The notes under the pieces: model-generated | Told to the model about the DNA's origin: nothing | What the model saw: the letters and a program-made list of their open reading frames with translations, nothing else | Database searches by the model: none | Shown: positions 35,420-57,142 of the stretch, in pieces | Numbering within the stretch: position 1 is the stretch's first letter | How the letters are laid out: every line of letters begins with the position of its first letter | Made by a program: the position numbers and the translations under genes | Source of the DNA: Petrolisthes cinctipes | Taxonomy: Eukaryota > Arthropoda > Malacostraca > Decapoda > Porcellanidae | Length of the DNA stretch: 64,000 bases | Reading direction: 5' to 3' | Assembly (NCBI GenBank): GCA_033782935.1 | Contig: JAWQEG010002499.1 | Location: forward strand, 29,089-93,088

Positions 35420-36310
35420 CCTTGCAGAGAGAGAAATGAGGAGAAGACTGGAAACAGCTGACGACATGGAAAAGAATGAGTGGAGGAGGAGGAGGAGAAG
35501 GTGGAAGAGGTGGAGAATAATGGAGGAAGAGTGAGTGGAGGATAGGGAAGGGGGAGGAAGAGGTAAAGATGAGGGGGAAGAAGAAGAGAAGGTAAAGGGA
35601 TAAAATACACGAAGAGAGAGATGGAGCTGAGGAAGATTGATAAGAGAAGAAATAAAAGGAAGAGGATAAAAGAGGAATGGATGAGAGAACAAAGGGGAGG
35701 ACGAGAGAATGGAGGCTGAATAAATAGGAGAAGGATGAGAAGAATAGAGACAAAATACAGGAGTAACAACATAAGTACAAGAGGATTAAGGGAAGGAAGG
35801 AAGAAAAGCAGAGGCGAAGCAGAGCTAAAAGTTATTTATGAATGGAGGTGAGGAAATGCTAAAATATTTGCCGAGAAAATCATATTTGGAAAAGGAGGGT
35901 CGTGACACAGAAAAATAGAAAAAGGGTTTGTGAAGGAAGCGAAGGAAAGCTGAAAGATTCTGGCGCCACGAATTCTCCTTTTGTGAAGGAAAAAAGATGA
36001 AAAGAAGAAAATGTGAAGTGAGTATATAAAGGAGGTGTGTTGAAGGATGTTTGGATGGGATGATAGACAGACAGACAGACAGCAAGAAGGAATGATAAGA
36101 TGGACGAGGTCGGAGAACTTTGGAGGAAGAAGATACGAGACGAAATATATCGAGAAAGTGATTGATTTGATGTAATGGATAGTTTGGGAGAGAGAACTTG
36201 AAGGTCTGGAAAACCCTATAGCACGAGGTACGAGATAGAGAGGAATTACAACAAACTCGAAGGAAATAATGAAAGAAGGGATAGACTCAGGTTCGAAGGG
36301 ACGCCAAAAC
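35420..36310 (+). repeat. Purine-rich tract
   Basis: Plus strand mostly A and G (gaggagga, gaagaag), the mirror of the pyrimidine tracts at 4.3-6.4 and 27.8-28.4 kb. Open frames on the minus strand are Ser/Leu/Phe low-complexity. Confidence 0.6.
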
Positions 36311-36319
36311 CCTTGAAGT

Positions 36320-36780
36320 ATATTACAGGCCCTTTCTTCTTAAACATCTTGTGACTTATCGTATTTTTTTCTAGCTGACACTAAACTACTACTATTATCG
36401 TAGAAGGAATGTATTATTAACTATCTTAACCCATAAAGAGAAGGCTATTATTTACGTCTTTGGTAATTAACTAACACCAACTACTTTATATTTATGGCAC
36501 AGGAAAAATTGTCGTCCACGGGTTAAGCAAGTTACCTGCGTCCATAACCAGAGTGAAAATATAAGGAATGGTTGGAAGTCTCCCAGAGTCGGCCCCTCAT
36601 TCTTATGGAAGGCTTTAAGAGTTGAGGGGAATATTTATTTTCTGACTGACATGTCTTGACGGGGATAATTGACTTTCAGTGATGGTGAAGGACATATCGA
36701 TGGTGAATGATTTGCATAAGTGTGAGTGAAGACCAGTCCATCTATTTCTGGGGTTAAAGTTGTACATATTATTACTGTAC
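36320..36780. other. Nothing recognised
   Basis: No repeat, no coding signature. Confidence 0.4.
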
Positions 36781-36782
36781 TT

Positions 36783-36979
36783 CCCATGCTGATCGTGAAG
36801 CAGTGATGAGGAATATGAGTAAACTAAGAGGGACACTCATCTATATTAACGAGGATCTGTGGGCTGTCAAGGAGCAACTACCTCTCCTACTGCAGGCCAA
36901 GGACCAGGAAAAAATAGCCTATTTTCGACACACAAAATTGATAATCAGAGAAAGACATCCTAACTGCGAGAACTCATGA
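36783..36979 (+). pseudogene. Possible retroelement ORF1 (RNA-binding) remnant
   Basis: The plus strand reads SHADREAVMRNMSKLRG, then LIYINEDLWAVKEQLPL and YFRHTKLIIRER before a stop at 36977. The pattern R-x-L-(R/K)G-x-(Y/I)-(V/I)NEDL with a downstream YFRxxKLI resembles the ORF1 proteins of invertebrate LINEs. It is short, without a start or neighbouring RT. Confidence 0.35.
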
Positions 36980-37500
36980 CATCGCAACTGAGGAGGCAGG
37001 AAGTACCGGCCGCTACTGGAGCCCGTGTCAAGTCCACTTTTGTGTGTACAACTGATGGGACGCTGGTGCTGCATTTCAACCAGACGGTGCTGTGACGGAC
37101 TCTGAGGTGGCAACGCATCCTCAGGGAGTACTTGAGGCCCAAAATTTACCTTTTTTACTCTCTTGATTACGAATTAAGTAATGTGTTAAATCTGCACAAC
37201 TCGAATGACACACCAATATATACCTACACTGAACCGCTTTAACTTTGACCCACTTGATTACCAACTTGATAAATATGATGACACTAGGAGTTGACTCGTT
37301 TCTCAGCAATTTTGAATGTGTAACAATGTATGATGATTTTTCGGACACTAATAATTGCATATTTACCATTTTAATAATGAATATTGCGAGCATTCCGTCT
37401 AACAAGAATTTCAAGACCATATTTTAAGCATTAGTAATATATTTTTTTATGTTATAGGCTTCTCTGAAACCAGACTAGATAATGCCATTGCTCCACTGTA

Positions 37501-37666
37501 CACTCGCAATCCAAAATTTGTATCCAGGTCTTGTTAAAGTTTCGAATCATTTGACATACTAGTGAACCAATTTCACGCTTATCCTGTTTCATATTTGCTT
37601 GAAGTCGCTTAATACTCGATCAGGCTATTCGAAGCAAGCCTGGATACATATTTTAGATTGCGAGTG
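37501..37666 (+). mobile_element. MITE family 3 copy, TA-flanked, 166 bp
   Basis: TA at 37499-37500 and 37667-37668. Begins cactcgcaatccaaaattt and ends with the inverted tagattgcgagtg. Same length as the copy at 8528-8693, in the opposite direction. Confidence 0.8.
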
Positions 37667-37668
37667 TA

Positions 37669-37838
37669 CACTCGATCAAAAAAGTATCGCGCATTTCCCT
37701 CGTGAAACATTCTGACACCTAAGACTAAGACCTTGCCTAAGACGATGGCTACTGAAAACGAGCTTGTTTATCATGAGCTGTAGCGATCATTTACAGAACC
37801 ATCGGACCCCACCTGCGCGATACTTTTTTGAGCCAGTG
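37669..37838 (+). mobile_element. Mariner-like MITE (family 4), 170 bp
   Basis: Begins cactcgatcaaaaaagtat then cgcgca, and ends with the inverted tgcgcgatacttttttgag then ccagtg, followed by TA at 37839-37840. CACTGGCTCAAAAAAGTAT-type ends are typical of mariner elements. It shares the TA at 37667-37668 with the preceding family 3 MITE. Confidence 0.75.
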
Positions 37839-37849
37839 TACCTACACCT

Positions 37850-39560
37850 CACTGCTGTTGCAAGATGTGAGTGTGTGTGGCCTTATCTGGAGTGTTCGTT
37901 TGTGGAGGTAGTGAGTGGCAATTGCAAATATTTCTTGACATCTGTTTAATTACTGAACTCCTAATGGCAAAAATCCTGACATTTTAAATAAGAATTGCGA
38001 AATATATGAATTTATCAGCTGTAAGAACTATCATGCTGTCTATTTTTTTGGTGACTGGAATACAAATTTATTTAATCAGAATTACCCACATGTTACTGAT
38101 TTTCTAAATTTAATGCATACGTAGTTCCGCTTTTCGCGAGCGAAGCGAGTCTTCCAAATTTTCAAAAATGTCTGAACCTAACTCCTCCTAGACCATACCA
38201 AAAAACATCACCAAACTTGTAGATAAGTTTCCTACAGTATTGGGGTAGGTTTTAAACCTATTTAGAACTAGCCTACTTGTATCCGCGCCCGTATTCACGC
38301 CCGCGACACATGACACACCCTTGGTGGTGGAATATGCTGTAGGGGTTGAAAGCAGGTCAACCACTTTCACTAGACACAACATCTATCGAAATGTGCTGAC
38401 CTGCATGACAGCGTCCTACTTGAAGCCACTTGATTGCTAGATTCACTCTGTAATTATCTCTATGCTAATCTCTATACTATAATCAACTCCATATTGTCAT
38501 CTTGTATGTAGAGAAGGGGACAATATATATTTACTCACATTATTCTTGTATAAAAATTGTATATAACATGTATATATCTCGCATAGAAGCTCCACATTAT
38601 CCACACCTTCGCTGAAATCTGTGACGTACGAGACGAGTGGTACGTGAGGAAGGATCGACAGAAGAGAGGCACATTTACACCTCTGCCCCAGACGAGAACA
38701 GCCACTAGGCCACTGATAGACGCATTATCAGACTCCAAAATCCTTTGAACAGCGATTGCCACCTCCGATACTTCCTTAGGTGGTGGGTCAACCCCTCAAA
38801 CAACAGTAAGAAAAATACCGTTTACTATATAAATAACAACAATGTATGTTTCAAACTTTTCTAGACCTGCTAGAAAGAAAAGAAAGCTAAAACTACTTTT
38901 CCAGTAACTTCAGAATTATAGTAAAAAACATTGCATAACAACAAAAGATTATTTCATTTGTAAGCATATGTAAAATCCTGCCGCCAGGCCCAATACTGTC
39001 ATATAATAATCATATGGTTGGTTACATTATGAGAATAAAAAAGACTAAGTTTGAACTGCATAGGTTTAGTTAAACATTGCTAAGTCTAATAAATGCCTAA
39101 ATAACTAACTGTGAATGTGAAATAGATTTGTTCATAAGGACAATTTACATAGATATTTTTGTTAATGCTGCTAATGGCCACACATTAAAAATTTCTACGA
39201 CTCTTTAAAGATTATCATGCATAGTTTTGGATATTCTCTGGATGTTTGTTCAAATTATTTAGGTAAGAACCTCTACCATGAACTATTTACCAGTATATGT
39301 GGTAGTCACAAGAAAGCTTTGACACTCATTTCATTATGATTGCAAAACTGTAATTGACTGAACAAAATTAGGAGAATTATTTTAAGCACTCATTGAGTAA
39401 CAAAGTTGTTAACAAAAGTATTTTCCATTTTTAAGTACAACTTTTTGCGTACCACTGCTGACAAACAGATAGAAGAAGAACAAAATATCTACTCGAATCT
39501 AAATATAGATGGAAAAATTGTGTTAATACGTTAATACTGAAGTTATGAGTTTACTTTCTT
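37850..39560. other. Gene-free stretch upstream of the SLC5 gene
   Basis: AT-rich. It may contain the promoter and a 5' non-coding exon of the SLC5 gene, because an acceptor-like ttactttcttaccag ends at 39564, just before the start codon. I cannot place either. Confidence 0.4.
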
Positions 39561-39606
39561 ACCAGGATACTCCATCACCTTTTCCTGAGGCCTGTCATCG
39601 ACAGTC

Positions 39607-48017
<8,411 letters not shown>

Positions 48018-48402
48018 TGTCAAGGGCCCGGGTTCGAATCCACGAGAAAACGTCTGGGATTTTTCAGAGGTGAACTGGGTCCAGCTGTTCGTCAATTATC
48101 CTGGCTACGCCGACACGTCAAGAAATACCCCCTACATCGTCGTCAACTCACAACATAGAAGATGCCCAACCATATTCCAAGATGCTGTGAGTGATGGTGT
48201 AGCTGCTCTCTCCTGATAGTGACGTGTATAAATAAGGTGTCGTCATCTAGTGGGGCAGAAGAGAAGCTACGGTAACAACGTCATCACGAAGCTCCACTGT
48301 CTCATCTGGTGCGACACCCAATAATCTCGGGGCCTCGCAAGAGTTACGGGCTACTGATAGCCTACAGCCCCGAGGTTGAGGTATAGAAAAAAAAATATAT
48401 AT

Positions 48403-49530
48403 AGAATTCGACCAATAGTTGTTAATTTTACCATTGAAATTGAGGAGGATGGAAAATTGCCATTTTTGGATTGCCTGATTCATAGGGTAGGCAACACCTT
48501 TAAGTTTAGCATTTACAGGAAACCAACCAATGTTTTGTCATATATTCATTTTTACTCTGCACACCACGATAAAGTCAAACTGTCTGTTTTCTCTTCCATG
48601 TACTTACGTGCTCTACGTGTATGTAGTCCTGAATTCATGGATGAGGAATTTGGATTTATCTCTGACATTGGAGCAAAATTAAAATACCCCAAACCTATTT
48701 TTGGATAAAGCCTTAAAATTGGCAAGAACATCATTTTATGGGGTTGAACCTCCCCTACCCCGTGACAATAAAAACTTACTGATATTACCCTACAGTCATA
48801 AATTTGCCCAAATCCCTCATCTTCTAAGAACATGGAATGTTAATGTTGCCTTTTGCAATGATAACACAGTCAAGAAAATTTTGATCAAAAATTCACCCAA
48901 TTCTTCATGTGGGTGTATCTACAAAGTACCTTGAAAAGAATGTAATATGTTCTATATAGGACAAACTGGAAAAGACCTTTCAACCAGGGTCAAACAGCAT
49001 AAATATAGTGTTAGGACCGGACAAGAATCTAATGCTTTATTTATTCATATGAGAGACAATAATCATTGTATTGACTGGGATAATACTTCGTCAATCATGT
49101 CTTGTAATTCATCCGTAAATAGAAACATCATAGAGTCAAGTTTGATTAAACACACAGAAAATATTAATATGAATTTAAACAATGGTATGTACAAGTTGGA
49201 TAGTTTCATCATAGACAAGATTGTTAATAAGATAAGTCCAACTGCTATTCCTTAATGACTGAGGATAATCTTAGCTTTAGAGGTCATGTCAGGTAAATCC
49301 TTGTAGCACCATATGGGTGTATATTGTTTTGAACTCGCAGTGGCAACACCTGGAGGTTGCCAGTTAGTTATTAAGTGTATCGGTATATAAGGTGTCTCTC
49401 GGCAACCATTCTTCTACATTCTGTATTTCCCCTGAAGATGTGAATACACGAAAGCGCTTGGGACTCCGTGTTTATTTTTCCTTCCTTGTGGATTTACGCA
49501 TATTCCTGGATCACGTGCCACCAAGTGATT
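48403..49530 (+). pseudogene. 5'-truncated Penelope-like retroelement: RT C-terminus and GIY-YIG endonuclease
   Basis: Frames read DGKLPFLDCLIHRVGN and FSIYRKPTNVLSYIHFYSAH (the end of a PLE reverse transcriptase), then after a one-base shift near 48705 LDKALKLARTSFYG and CGCIYKVP, a TGA at 48932-48934 replacing the usual Cys, then ECNMFYIGQTGKDLSTRVKQH (GIY-YIG motif and catalytic Arg) and NIIESSLIKHTENINMNLNN (catalytic Glu). It ends in TAA at 49255. The upstream two-thirds is missing. The 3' region continues to the AT repeat at 49540. The combination of RT and GIY-YIG domain is diagnostic of Penelope-like elements. Confidence 0.85.
49427..49464 (+). ncRNA. Candidate hammerhead-like ribozyme in the Penelope 3' region
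   Basis: Core elements: CTGAAGA (49432-49438), a short stem gtg-aata-cac, GAAA (49450-49453), the palindromic agcgct, and a pairing of tccc (49428-49431) with ggga (49460-49463). This is the layout known for the minimal hammerheads of Penelope-like elements, with a tiny stem III. Against it: an extra base before the stem II strand, and A instead of U at the variable core position. Activity is not implied. Confidence 0.4.
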
Positions 49531-49534
49531 TATT

Positions 49535-50360
<826 letters not shown>

Positions 50361-50364
50361 GTTT

Positions 50365-50480
50365 TCTCCTTCTCCTCCTCTTCATCCTCTCCTCCTCCTC
50401 CTCCTCTCCTCCTCCTCCTCCTCTCCTCCTCCTCCTCCTCCTCCTCCTCCTCCTCCTCTCCTCCTCCTCCTCCTCTCCTT
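50365..50480. repeat. CCT trinucleotide repeat
   Basis: Long run of CCT interrupted by single-base changes. Confidence 0.9.
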
Positions 50481-50628
50481 CCCTTTTCCTTCATTATTAC
50501 CAAACGAGCATGAGAAAATCTGACTCAGGAATTCATAGCCTTGACGTTAAAAAATCTTAGGGACGATACATGAAGCTCTTAATGGCACTTAGAACATCCC
50601 ACCAACGCTGACTCATTCTATATATTGT

Positions 50629-50629
50629 A

Positions 50630-50673
<44 letters not shown>

Positions 50674-50720
50674 ACTACTAGACAGACCGACACACACACA
50701 CACGAACTACTAGACAGACC

Positions 50721-50760
<40 letters not shown>

Positions 50761-50859
50761 CGGACAAACAAACATCGAAAACTCAATAAGGCCTTACATT
50801 AAGCAGACGTGACTGTCATATATTTTATATCTGTTGAAACACACAGATTTATCCTCACT

Positions 50860-50900
<41 letters not shown>

Positions 50901-50990
50901 ACACACACACACACACACTGGGTCCTCCCCTCACACACTCATACACACTCACACACTCACTCACTCGGTCTTCCACTCACACACACACTG
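50629..50990. repeat. CA repeats with an embedded unit
   Basis: CA runs at about 50632-50670, 50694-50756 and 50862-50920. A short duplicated phrase (gaactactagacagaccgac) lies at 50671 and 50704. The segment 50757-50860 is shared, inverted, with 57575-57680. Confidence 0.85.
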
Positions 50991-51046
50991 GCTTATCTTA
51001 AAATTATATTCTCACTGAAAATATATTCATGCGACAAGTAAACAAG

Positions 51047-51200
<154 letters not shown>

Positions 51201-51548
51201 CCTTTATTTCAACTGCTACTCTATTTATTGTTTTCCTGAGTCTGTTATTTTGCTGGAATGCTTGTTATGTCAGTAATTAAAAATAAACCTTCTGACAACC
51301 AAAAATAAAATCATTAATATAAAAAGTACTGTACATTTTATCATTCTCACGGAAAATACTCTGACCGGAATGAAACTCTTAAACACTTTTCATAAAATAA
51401 TATAATAAAATCTACTCTCTCCCCCCTCCCCCTCCCAATATTATTTGATTAATTGATGAACTTCACGTATATAAACAATGAAATCAACAAAACCCATGCG
51501 TATAAAACAAGTGTCACTTTCTCTACAGCATTATGGTGATGGATTGAA

Positions 51549-52492
51549 ACGGGCTGGAAAAATGGTGTATGTTTCTGAAAATTGTGTGTGTATGTTCCTG
51601 AAAAATTGTGTGTGTATGTTCTGAAAAATTGTGTATATTCCTGAAAAATTGTGTGTGTATGTTCCTGAAAATTGTGTGTGTATGTTCCTGAAAAATTGTG
51701 TGTGTATGTTCCTGAAAAATTGTGTGTGTATGTTCCTGAAAAATCGTTGTGTGTATGTTCCTGAAAAATTGTGTATATTCGTGAAAAATTGTGTGTGTAT
51801 GTTCCTGAAAAATTGTGTGTGTATGTTCCTGAAAAATTGTGTGTGTATGTTCCTGAAAAATTGTGTATATTCCTGAAAAATTGTGTATATTCGTGAAAAA
51901 TTGTGTGTGTATGTTCCTGAAAAATGTGTATGTTCCTGAAAAATTGTGTATATTCCTAAAAAATAGTGTATATTCCTGAAAAAAAATTGTGTATGTTCCT
52001 GAAATATTGTGTATGTTCCTGAAAAAATTTTGTATATTCCTGAAAAATTGTGTATATTCCTGAAATATTGTGTATGTTCCTGAAAAATTGTGTATATTCC
52101 TGAAAAAAAATTGTGTATGTTCCTGAAAAATTGTGTATGTTTGTTCCTGAAAAATTATTGTGTATATTCCTGAAAAATTGTGTTAGTTCCTGAAAAATTG
52201 TGTGTGTATGTTCCTGAAAAATTATTGTGTATATTCCTGAAAATTTGTGTGTGTATGTTCCTGAAAAAATTGTGTATGTTTCTGAAAAATTGTGTATATT
52301 CCTGAAAAATTGTGTGTGTATGTTCCTGAAAAATTATTGTGTATATTCCTGAAAATTTGTGTGTGTATGTTCCTGAAAAAATTGTGTATGTTTCTGAAAA
52401 ATTGTGTATATTCCTGAAAAATTGTGTGTGTATGTTCCTGAAAAAATGTGTATGTATGTTCCTGAAAAATTGTGTATATTACTGAAACAGCC
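51549..52492 (+). repeat. About 20-bp minisatellite (tgtgtatattcctgaaaaat), about 45 copies
   Basis: Head-to-tail units with variation in length of the A run and in tgtgta / tgtgtgta. Some stretches repeat at a higher order, for example 52222-52320 and 52330-52425. Frames on both strands are artefacts. Confidence 0.95.
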
Positions 52493-52949
52493 TGCATGAC
52501 CAACTGTAAACATTGTCACTGTAATATATTCCTGTGAAATTAATAATACTTCGTCATAACGTGAAATAATTTACATTCTAAACTCTAAATGCAAACGTTA
52601 GTAATAAGAGAGTGAAATTTCGGCACACGAAGCTTTTACATTTATCGCAACATACCATAATTTTAAGATTGTTTCTCTACCTGTCTGTTCATTGACTTGG
52701 TAACTATAAGGTCGACACTGACGCCTCAAATTATTAGTATTATTTATAAAAAAAAAAGTGATATAATTAGGCCTTCCTTTTTCCCTGCATTTTTTCCAAT
52801 CTGCTTTATCGAAACATTAAAATCATAACCCTATTTCTTTATCCTTACAACATTTACAATTATCTGTCTTTTTTAAGGCAAGTAACTGTTGAGGGCAAAT
52901 TGGAGTACACGTAACCCACCGAACTCTATCATATAACACGTTTCTACAG

Positions 52950-53031
52950 TTTTATGTGGAGGGATTCTGTTGCTTGGGATATCTTGGAGGAATCAGAGCC
53001 CCAGAATTTCCCACAGCAGGTTACTTTCTTT
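52950..53031 (+). mobile_element. MITE family 2 fragment
   Basis: Contains attctgttgcttgggatat then cttggaggaatcag and tactttctttaa, the interior and one end of the family 2 element. Confidence 0.4.
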
Positions 53032-53284
53032 AATTTGTGTGTTTGTGTGTGTGATAATGATGGTATTGAAGAGAGATCAGATGAAAATTTCTATTACAGT
53101 CATAATTCTGATGGTAACGATGAGGAAAATGAAGATGAATATACGAACATAAGGATAATATTAATGATGATGATGATAATGATAATGATAATGATGATGA
53201 GTGCCAAGGGAGTGCCAGTAGAGTATGGAAGTGGACCACAGTGCCACAGAACTTTACCCATCATAATACAGAATCAGGAGCAGG

Positions 53285-53290
53285 CAGGCA

Positions 53291-53367
<77 letters not shown>

Positions 53368-53417
53368 CAGCATGTGTGTGTGTGTATGTGTGAGTATGTA
53401 TATAAGTGTGTGTGTGG

Positions 53418-53480
<63 letters not shown>

Positions 53481-53527
53481 CATGTGTGTGTGTGTATGTG
53501 TGAGTATGTATATAAGTGTGTGTGTGG

Positions 53528-53582
<55 letters not shown>
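53285..53582. repeat. GA repeat with a duplicated 106-bp GA/GT unit
   Basis: (GA)n interrupted by agacagcatgtgtgtgtg and gtatgtatataagtgtg, the same block occurring at about 53367 and 53473. Period about 106 bp. Confidence 0.9.
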
Positions 53583-53583
<1 letters not shown>

Positions 53584-53716
53584 AGAAAGAGAAGGAGATG
53601 AGAGGGGGGGGGGGCGGTGTACCCTGTGAGCCATCCAGGGTAACTAAGCCAAAGTGCCAGCCACGATCCAAGCACAAAAACTCGTAAATTAGGCACCATT
53701 GTTGACGGGAGCTGCT

Positions 53717-53991
53717 GCCACCACCACCATCATCTCCTCCACCACCACCACCATCACCACCTTCACCACCTCCACCACCACCACCACCTTCACCACCTCC
53801 TCCACCACCACCACCACCATCACCACTTCCTCCACCACCACCACCATCACCATCTCCTCCATCACCTCTACCACCACCATCACCACTTCCTCCTCCACCA
53901 CTACCACCATCACCTCCACCACCACCACCACCATCATCACCACCACCAATACCATCATCACTTGTACTACTACTACTACTACTACTACTAC

Positions 53992-54030
<39 letters not shown>
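53717..54030. repeat. CAC/TCC trinucleotide array followed by TAC and AAT runs
   Basis: Irregular CACCAC and TCCTCC runs to about 53965, then (TAC)n, then (AAT)n to 54030. The 111- and 160-residue frames are artefacts. Confidence 0.9.
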
Positions 54031-54031
<1 letters not shown>

Positions 54032-54700
54032 TGAGGAGTGAGATCAGAGGGACTATTTCCTTGCACCTTCTGAGAGAGAGAGAGAGAGAGTGAGTGAGTG
54101 ACACAGTCAACCTTAACGAGGTGGCCTCTAGCACCCCTCTCACCCCACACCAACCAACCCAGAACACCCACACCAACTCACTCACTCCCTCCCTCACCAG
54201 TGCTACCTTAATGATATCACCAGTACATCATACCTCTCTTCCCTTTGATCCCAGACACGCACATGCACACTAACAAAGATATATTATTATAGCTTTCATT
54301 CTAAGGACGTTTATACCCCACTCGTGTGTTCTTTCATATCAGCCAGTTCATACCTTCGCCCGCCTATAGTACTCTACACTATATCGTTCTCAGTTGAGTT
54401 ACTAATACAGCCTATAGGAGTGAATAGATTTATTAATGCTTCACAGTGACACATACAACCGCAGCTACGCACATACAAATGGATGGACTCATACACCACT
54501 GATATTTATACAACATAATAAACCATGTGAATATGCAAAGGCCTGTACTGTATATAAAAATCATCCATTTACATTTTTACATAATTACATAAAGTACATC
54601 TGAATTCACACATGTACACTAGGTATATATATATATATATATATATATCTACAGTCCTATAAGTATATATGTATGTATGTATATATAATGGAGGCGTGAG
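54031..54700. other. Nothing recognised
   Basis: Short GA run near 54073-54090 and AT run near 54626-54648; otherwise ordinary. Confidence 0.4.
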
Positions 54701-54900
54701 CGAGGTCAGAGTCACAGGAAGAGCAGGTGGGGATGTCAGAGTTGAAGATGTTGTGATACCCTAAATTTGGGAGTGACGAAGATTGACAGGAATGGGAAGG
54801 AGTATTGCCGAGGAACAGAACATGTGGTACACCTTGAAAACAAAGTGAAGTAGGCCAAGGTGAGATGGTCGGGGCATGTAGTGTAGGCTCCTGTACAGCT
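54700..54900 (+). pseudogene. Possible LINE C-terminal remnant
   Basis: The plus strand reads RRLTGMGRSIAEEQNMW near 54773-54825, and after a shift VRWSGHVV near 54863-54885, echoing the RLRWxGHV block of RTE-type LINEs. Very decayed. Confidence 0.3.
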
Positions 54901-55017
54901 GTGGACAAGAGTTGGTGGGTCACACAGGGTCTAGACTATAACCACAACTCATTATCTTTAAACAATGTCATTATTGGTAGTTATTTGTCACACCTGTATG
55001 GATTACTATTCAATGTA

Positions 55018-55019
<2 letters not shown>

Positions 55020-55071
<52 letters not shown>
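55020..55071. repeat. GT dinucleotide repeat
   Basis: Uninterrupted (GT)n. Confidence 0.95.
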
Positions 55072-55072
<1 letters not shown>

Positions 55073-55342
55073 AAGTAAGTAAATATCGAAAACAAACCCA
55101 CCACAACATCTCATTACAACAAAACACAACTCCCCAAATCCGTGGAATTTTGCACCACATTACATAAAAACTCGTGGAGCCTCTTGACGTCAGCCCTCTG
55201 GAAGCTGGCGTAAGAAATGTGTGGAGTGTCTTCTAAGCCAGCCGGCCGTCCCACCAGCATCACCAGAGTCACGTGATAAGGAGACCTATATAATGTCATA
55301 TACCGCCCACTGCATACTGAAATTGAACACAAAGTAATTAGA

Positions 55343-55395
55343 AAAAAAAAAATAACAATAACAATAGAAATAGAAATAAAAATAATAACAATAAC

Positions 55396-55468
<73 letters not shown>

Positions 55469-55500
55469 CTAATAATAATAAAAAAAAAATAGTAATAATA
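55343..55500. repeat. A-rich run then AAT trinucleotide repeat
   Basis: Long (AAT)n with interruptions. Confidence 0.9.
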
Positions 55501-55509
55501 AAAAAAACT

Positions 55510-55655
55510 ATGGGTGCAAATCGCGTGTTAAAAATTTCGACACCTCACACGATTGATACTGAAAGATAGTTTGTTTATTTATTCTTGGTGCATCATGAGG
55601 TGTGGCCATCATTGTGTACAGAACCATCAGACCCCTCATACTCCATATTATTGTT
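55510..55655 (+). mobile_element. Diverged relative of the mariner-like MITE at 37669
   Basis: Shares atttcgacacct, tactgaaagatag followed by tttgttta, and tacagaaccatcagacccct with the element at 37669-37838 in the same order. Clear ends are lacking. Confidence 0.4.
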
Positions 55656-56041
55656 TACCTTTTGTATGTATGTACGTACCTCATAAACAATATTACCGGA
55701 ACTACGTAATTAATACATTAGTTGAATAATACGTTAAGGCAACAACTATAAAATTCTCTACTATTTACATTGACTACTTACATTGATTTTTGCAACCATA
55801 ATTTAGTTTGAATAATAAAACGATTGGGAAAGTGTTCAGGTCTTCTTTTAAAAGCTTTGGTGTCTAACGTGGAATGAGATGTGTACAGTATATTGTTTTA
55901 TAGGACCGTGAGTGTAGAGAACAAACTTGAGTTATATCTCTTCCAAAGCAGAATTTCAAGTGAGTATAATGGCATAATCTGATGAGTGCCTGCATATTAA
56001 CTCTCAGGTAGGTCCCTCTCATGACACATATAAGCTTGTCT

Positions 56042-56161
<120 letters not shown>

Positions 56162-56418
56162 TTCATGTAAACCCAATCTGTTGACAGTTTCTTTCCTGAC
56201 ATCTTTGTAAGGGAAACTCAAGTACTATACTGGATTCTAAAGACTTGGCCTTGCACCATGAATTGAAAGATATTGACAAAACTGTTCACTCTAAAATGAT
56301 CAGTTTCAGGGAAAAAATCGTTCGTTGTACATACACGACTGTACTGTAAGTCTAAGGGAGTAAATTATTAAAACTGTCCTAAATAAGCAAAGTATCCAGG
56401 GGAGAAGGATTGGCTTAA

Positions 56419-56573
56419 GGGGACAATATACTTTTGGTACAATACAGCACCTTGATTCCTCCAAAGTATGCCAGGAAACAGTACCACATTAGCACAAAAA
56501 TATTGGCGGCCTGTTGCTTGGAATAGTGTGGATGAATAATCAGTTGCTCCAGATTTACCAACACAATACTCTC
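56419..56573 (+). mobile_element. MITE family 2 copy, 155 bp
   Basis: TTAA at 56415-56418; the right border is TCAA (56574-56577). Contains acttttggtac, cttgattcctccaaagtatg and cagatttaccaacac. Confidence 0.7.
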
Positions 56574-56894
56574 TCAAGGACGGACCGAGGAGTAGCCGAC
56601 CCACCACTGACCGTAAAGCCGTCGTAAATGAGGAGGAAAAAGTTCGGATTTAGAGAGTGTAGTAAAGGCGTTAAGTAGGTCACAAGGTCTGGGTTAACCT
56701 CTATTATATCACGGCATACGACCCAAGTTCCCACCACCCGCTGCAGACACCTCTCAAAACTCATACCATTCGAAAAAATATAACTTGAACTGAATTCGAA
56801 AAAAAAAAAATAATAATAATAATAATTAAAAATAAACAGACACTTCTTTATTTCATTATTTATATTTATCGTTATTATGTTTTGTGTTCTCTTA

Positions 56895-57076
56895 TTAACA
56901 CACACACACACACACACACATTTATTTATATTTCTCCTTAATTAATAGAATCTGTGTTCTGCAAAAATAAAATAACATACAAATAAGTTCGAGAAATAGA
57001 ATCTGTGTTCCTGTTTCTCTCATTATCTATATTATTCCTTATTATATACTTTGTGTTCCTGTGAAAATTAATAACA

Positions 57077-57140
<64 letters not shown>
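56895..57140. repeat. Two CA repeats with similar flanks
   Basis: (CA)n at 56897-56920 and 57075-57140. The phrase agaaatagaatctgtgttc type flank recurs three times between 56945 and 57170. Confidence 0.8.

Positions 57141-57142
<2 letters not shown>

Noticed and set aside
53285..54171. Frames of 110-160 residues of Ser/Leu, Thr or Val
   Set aside because: Pure translation of GA, CAC and AAT microsatellites.
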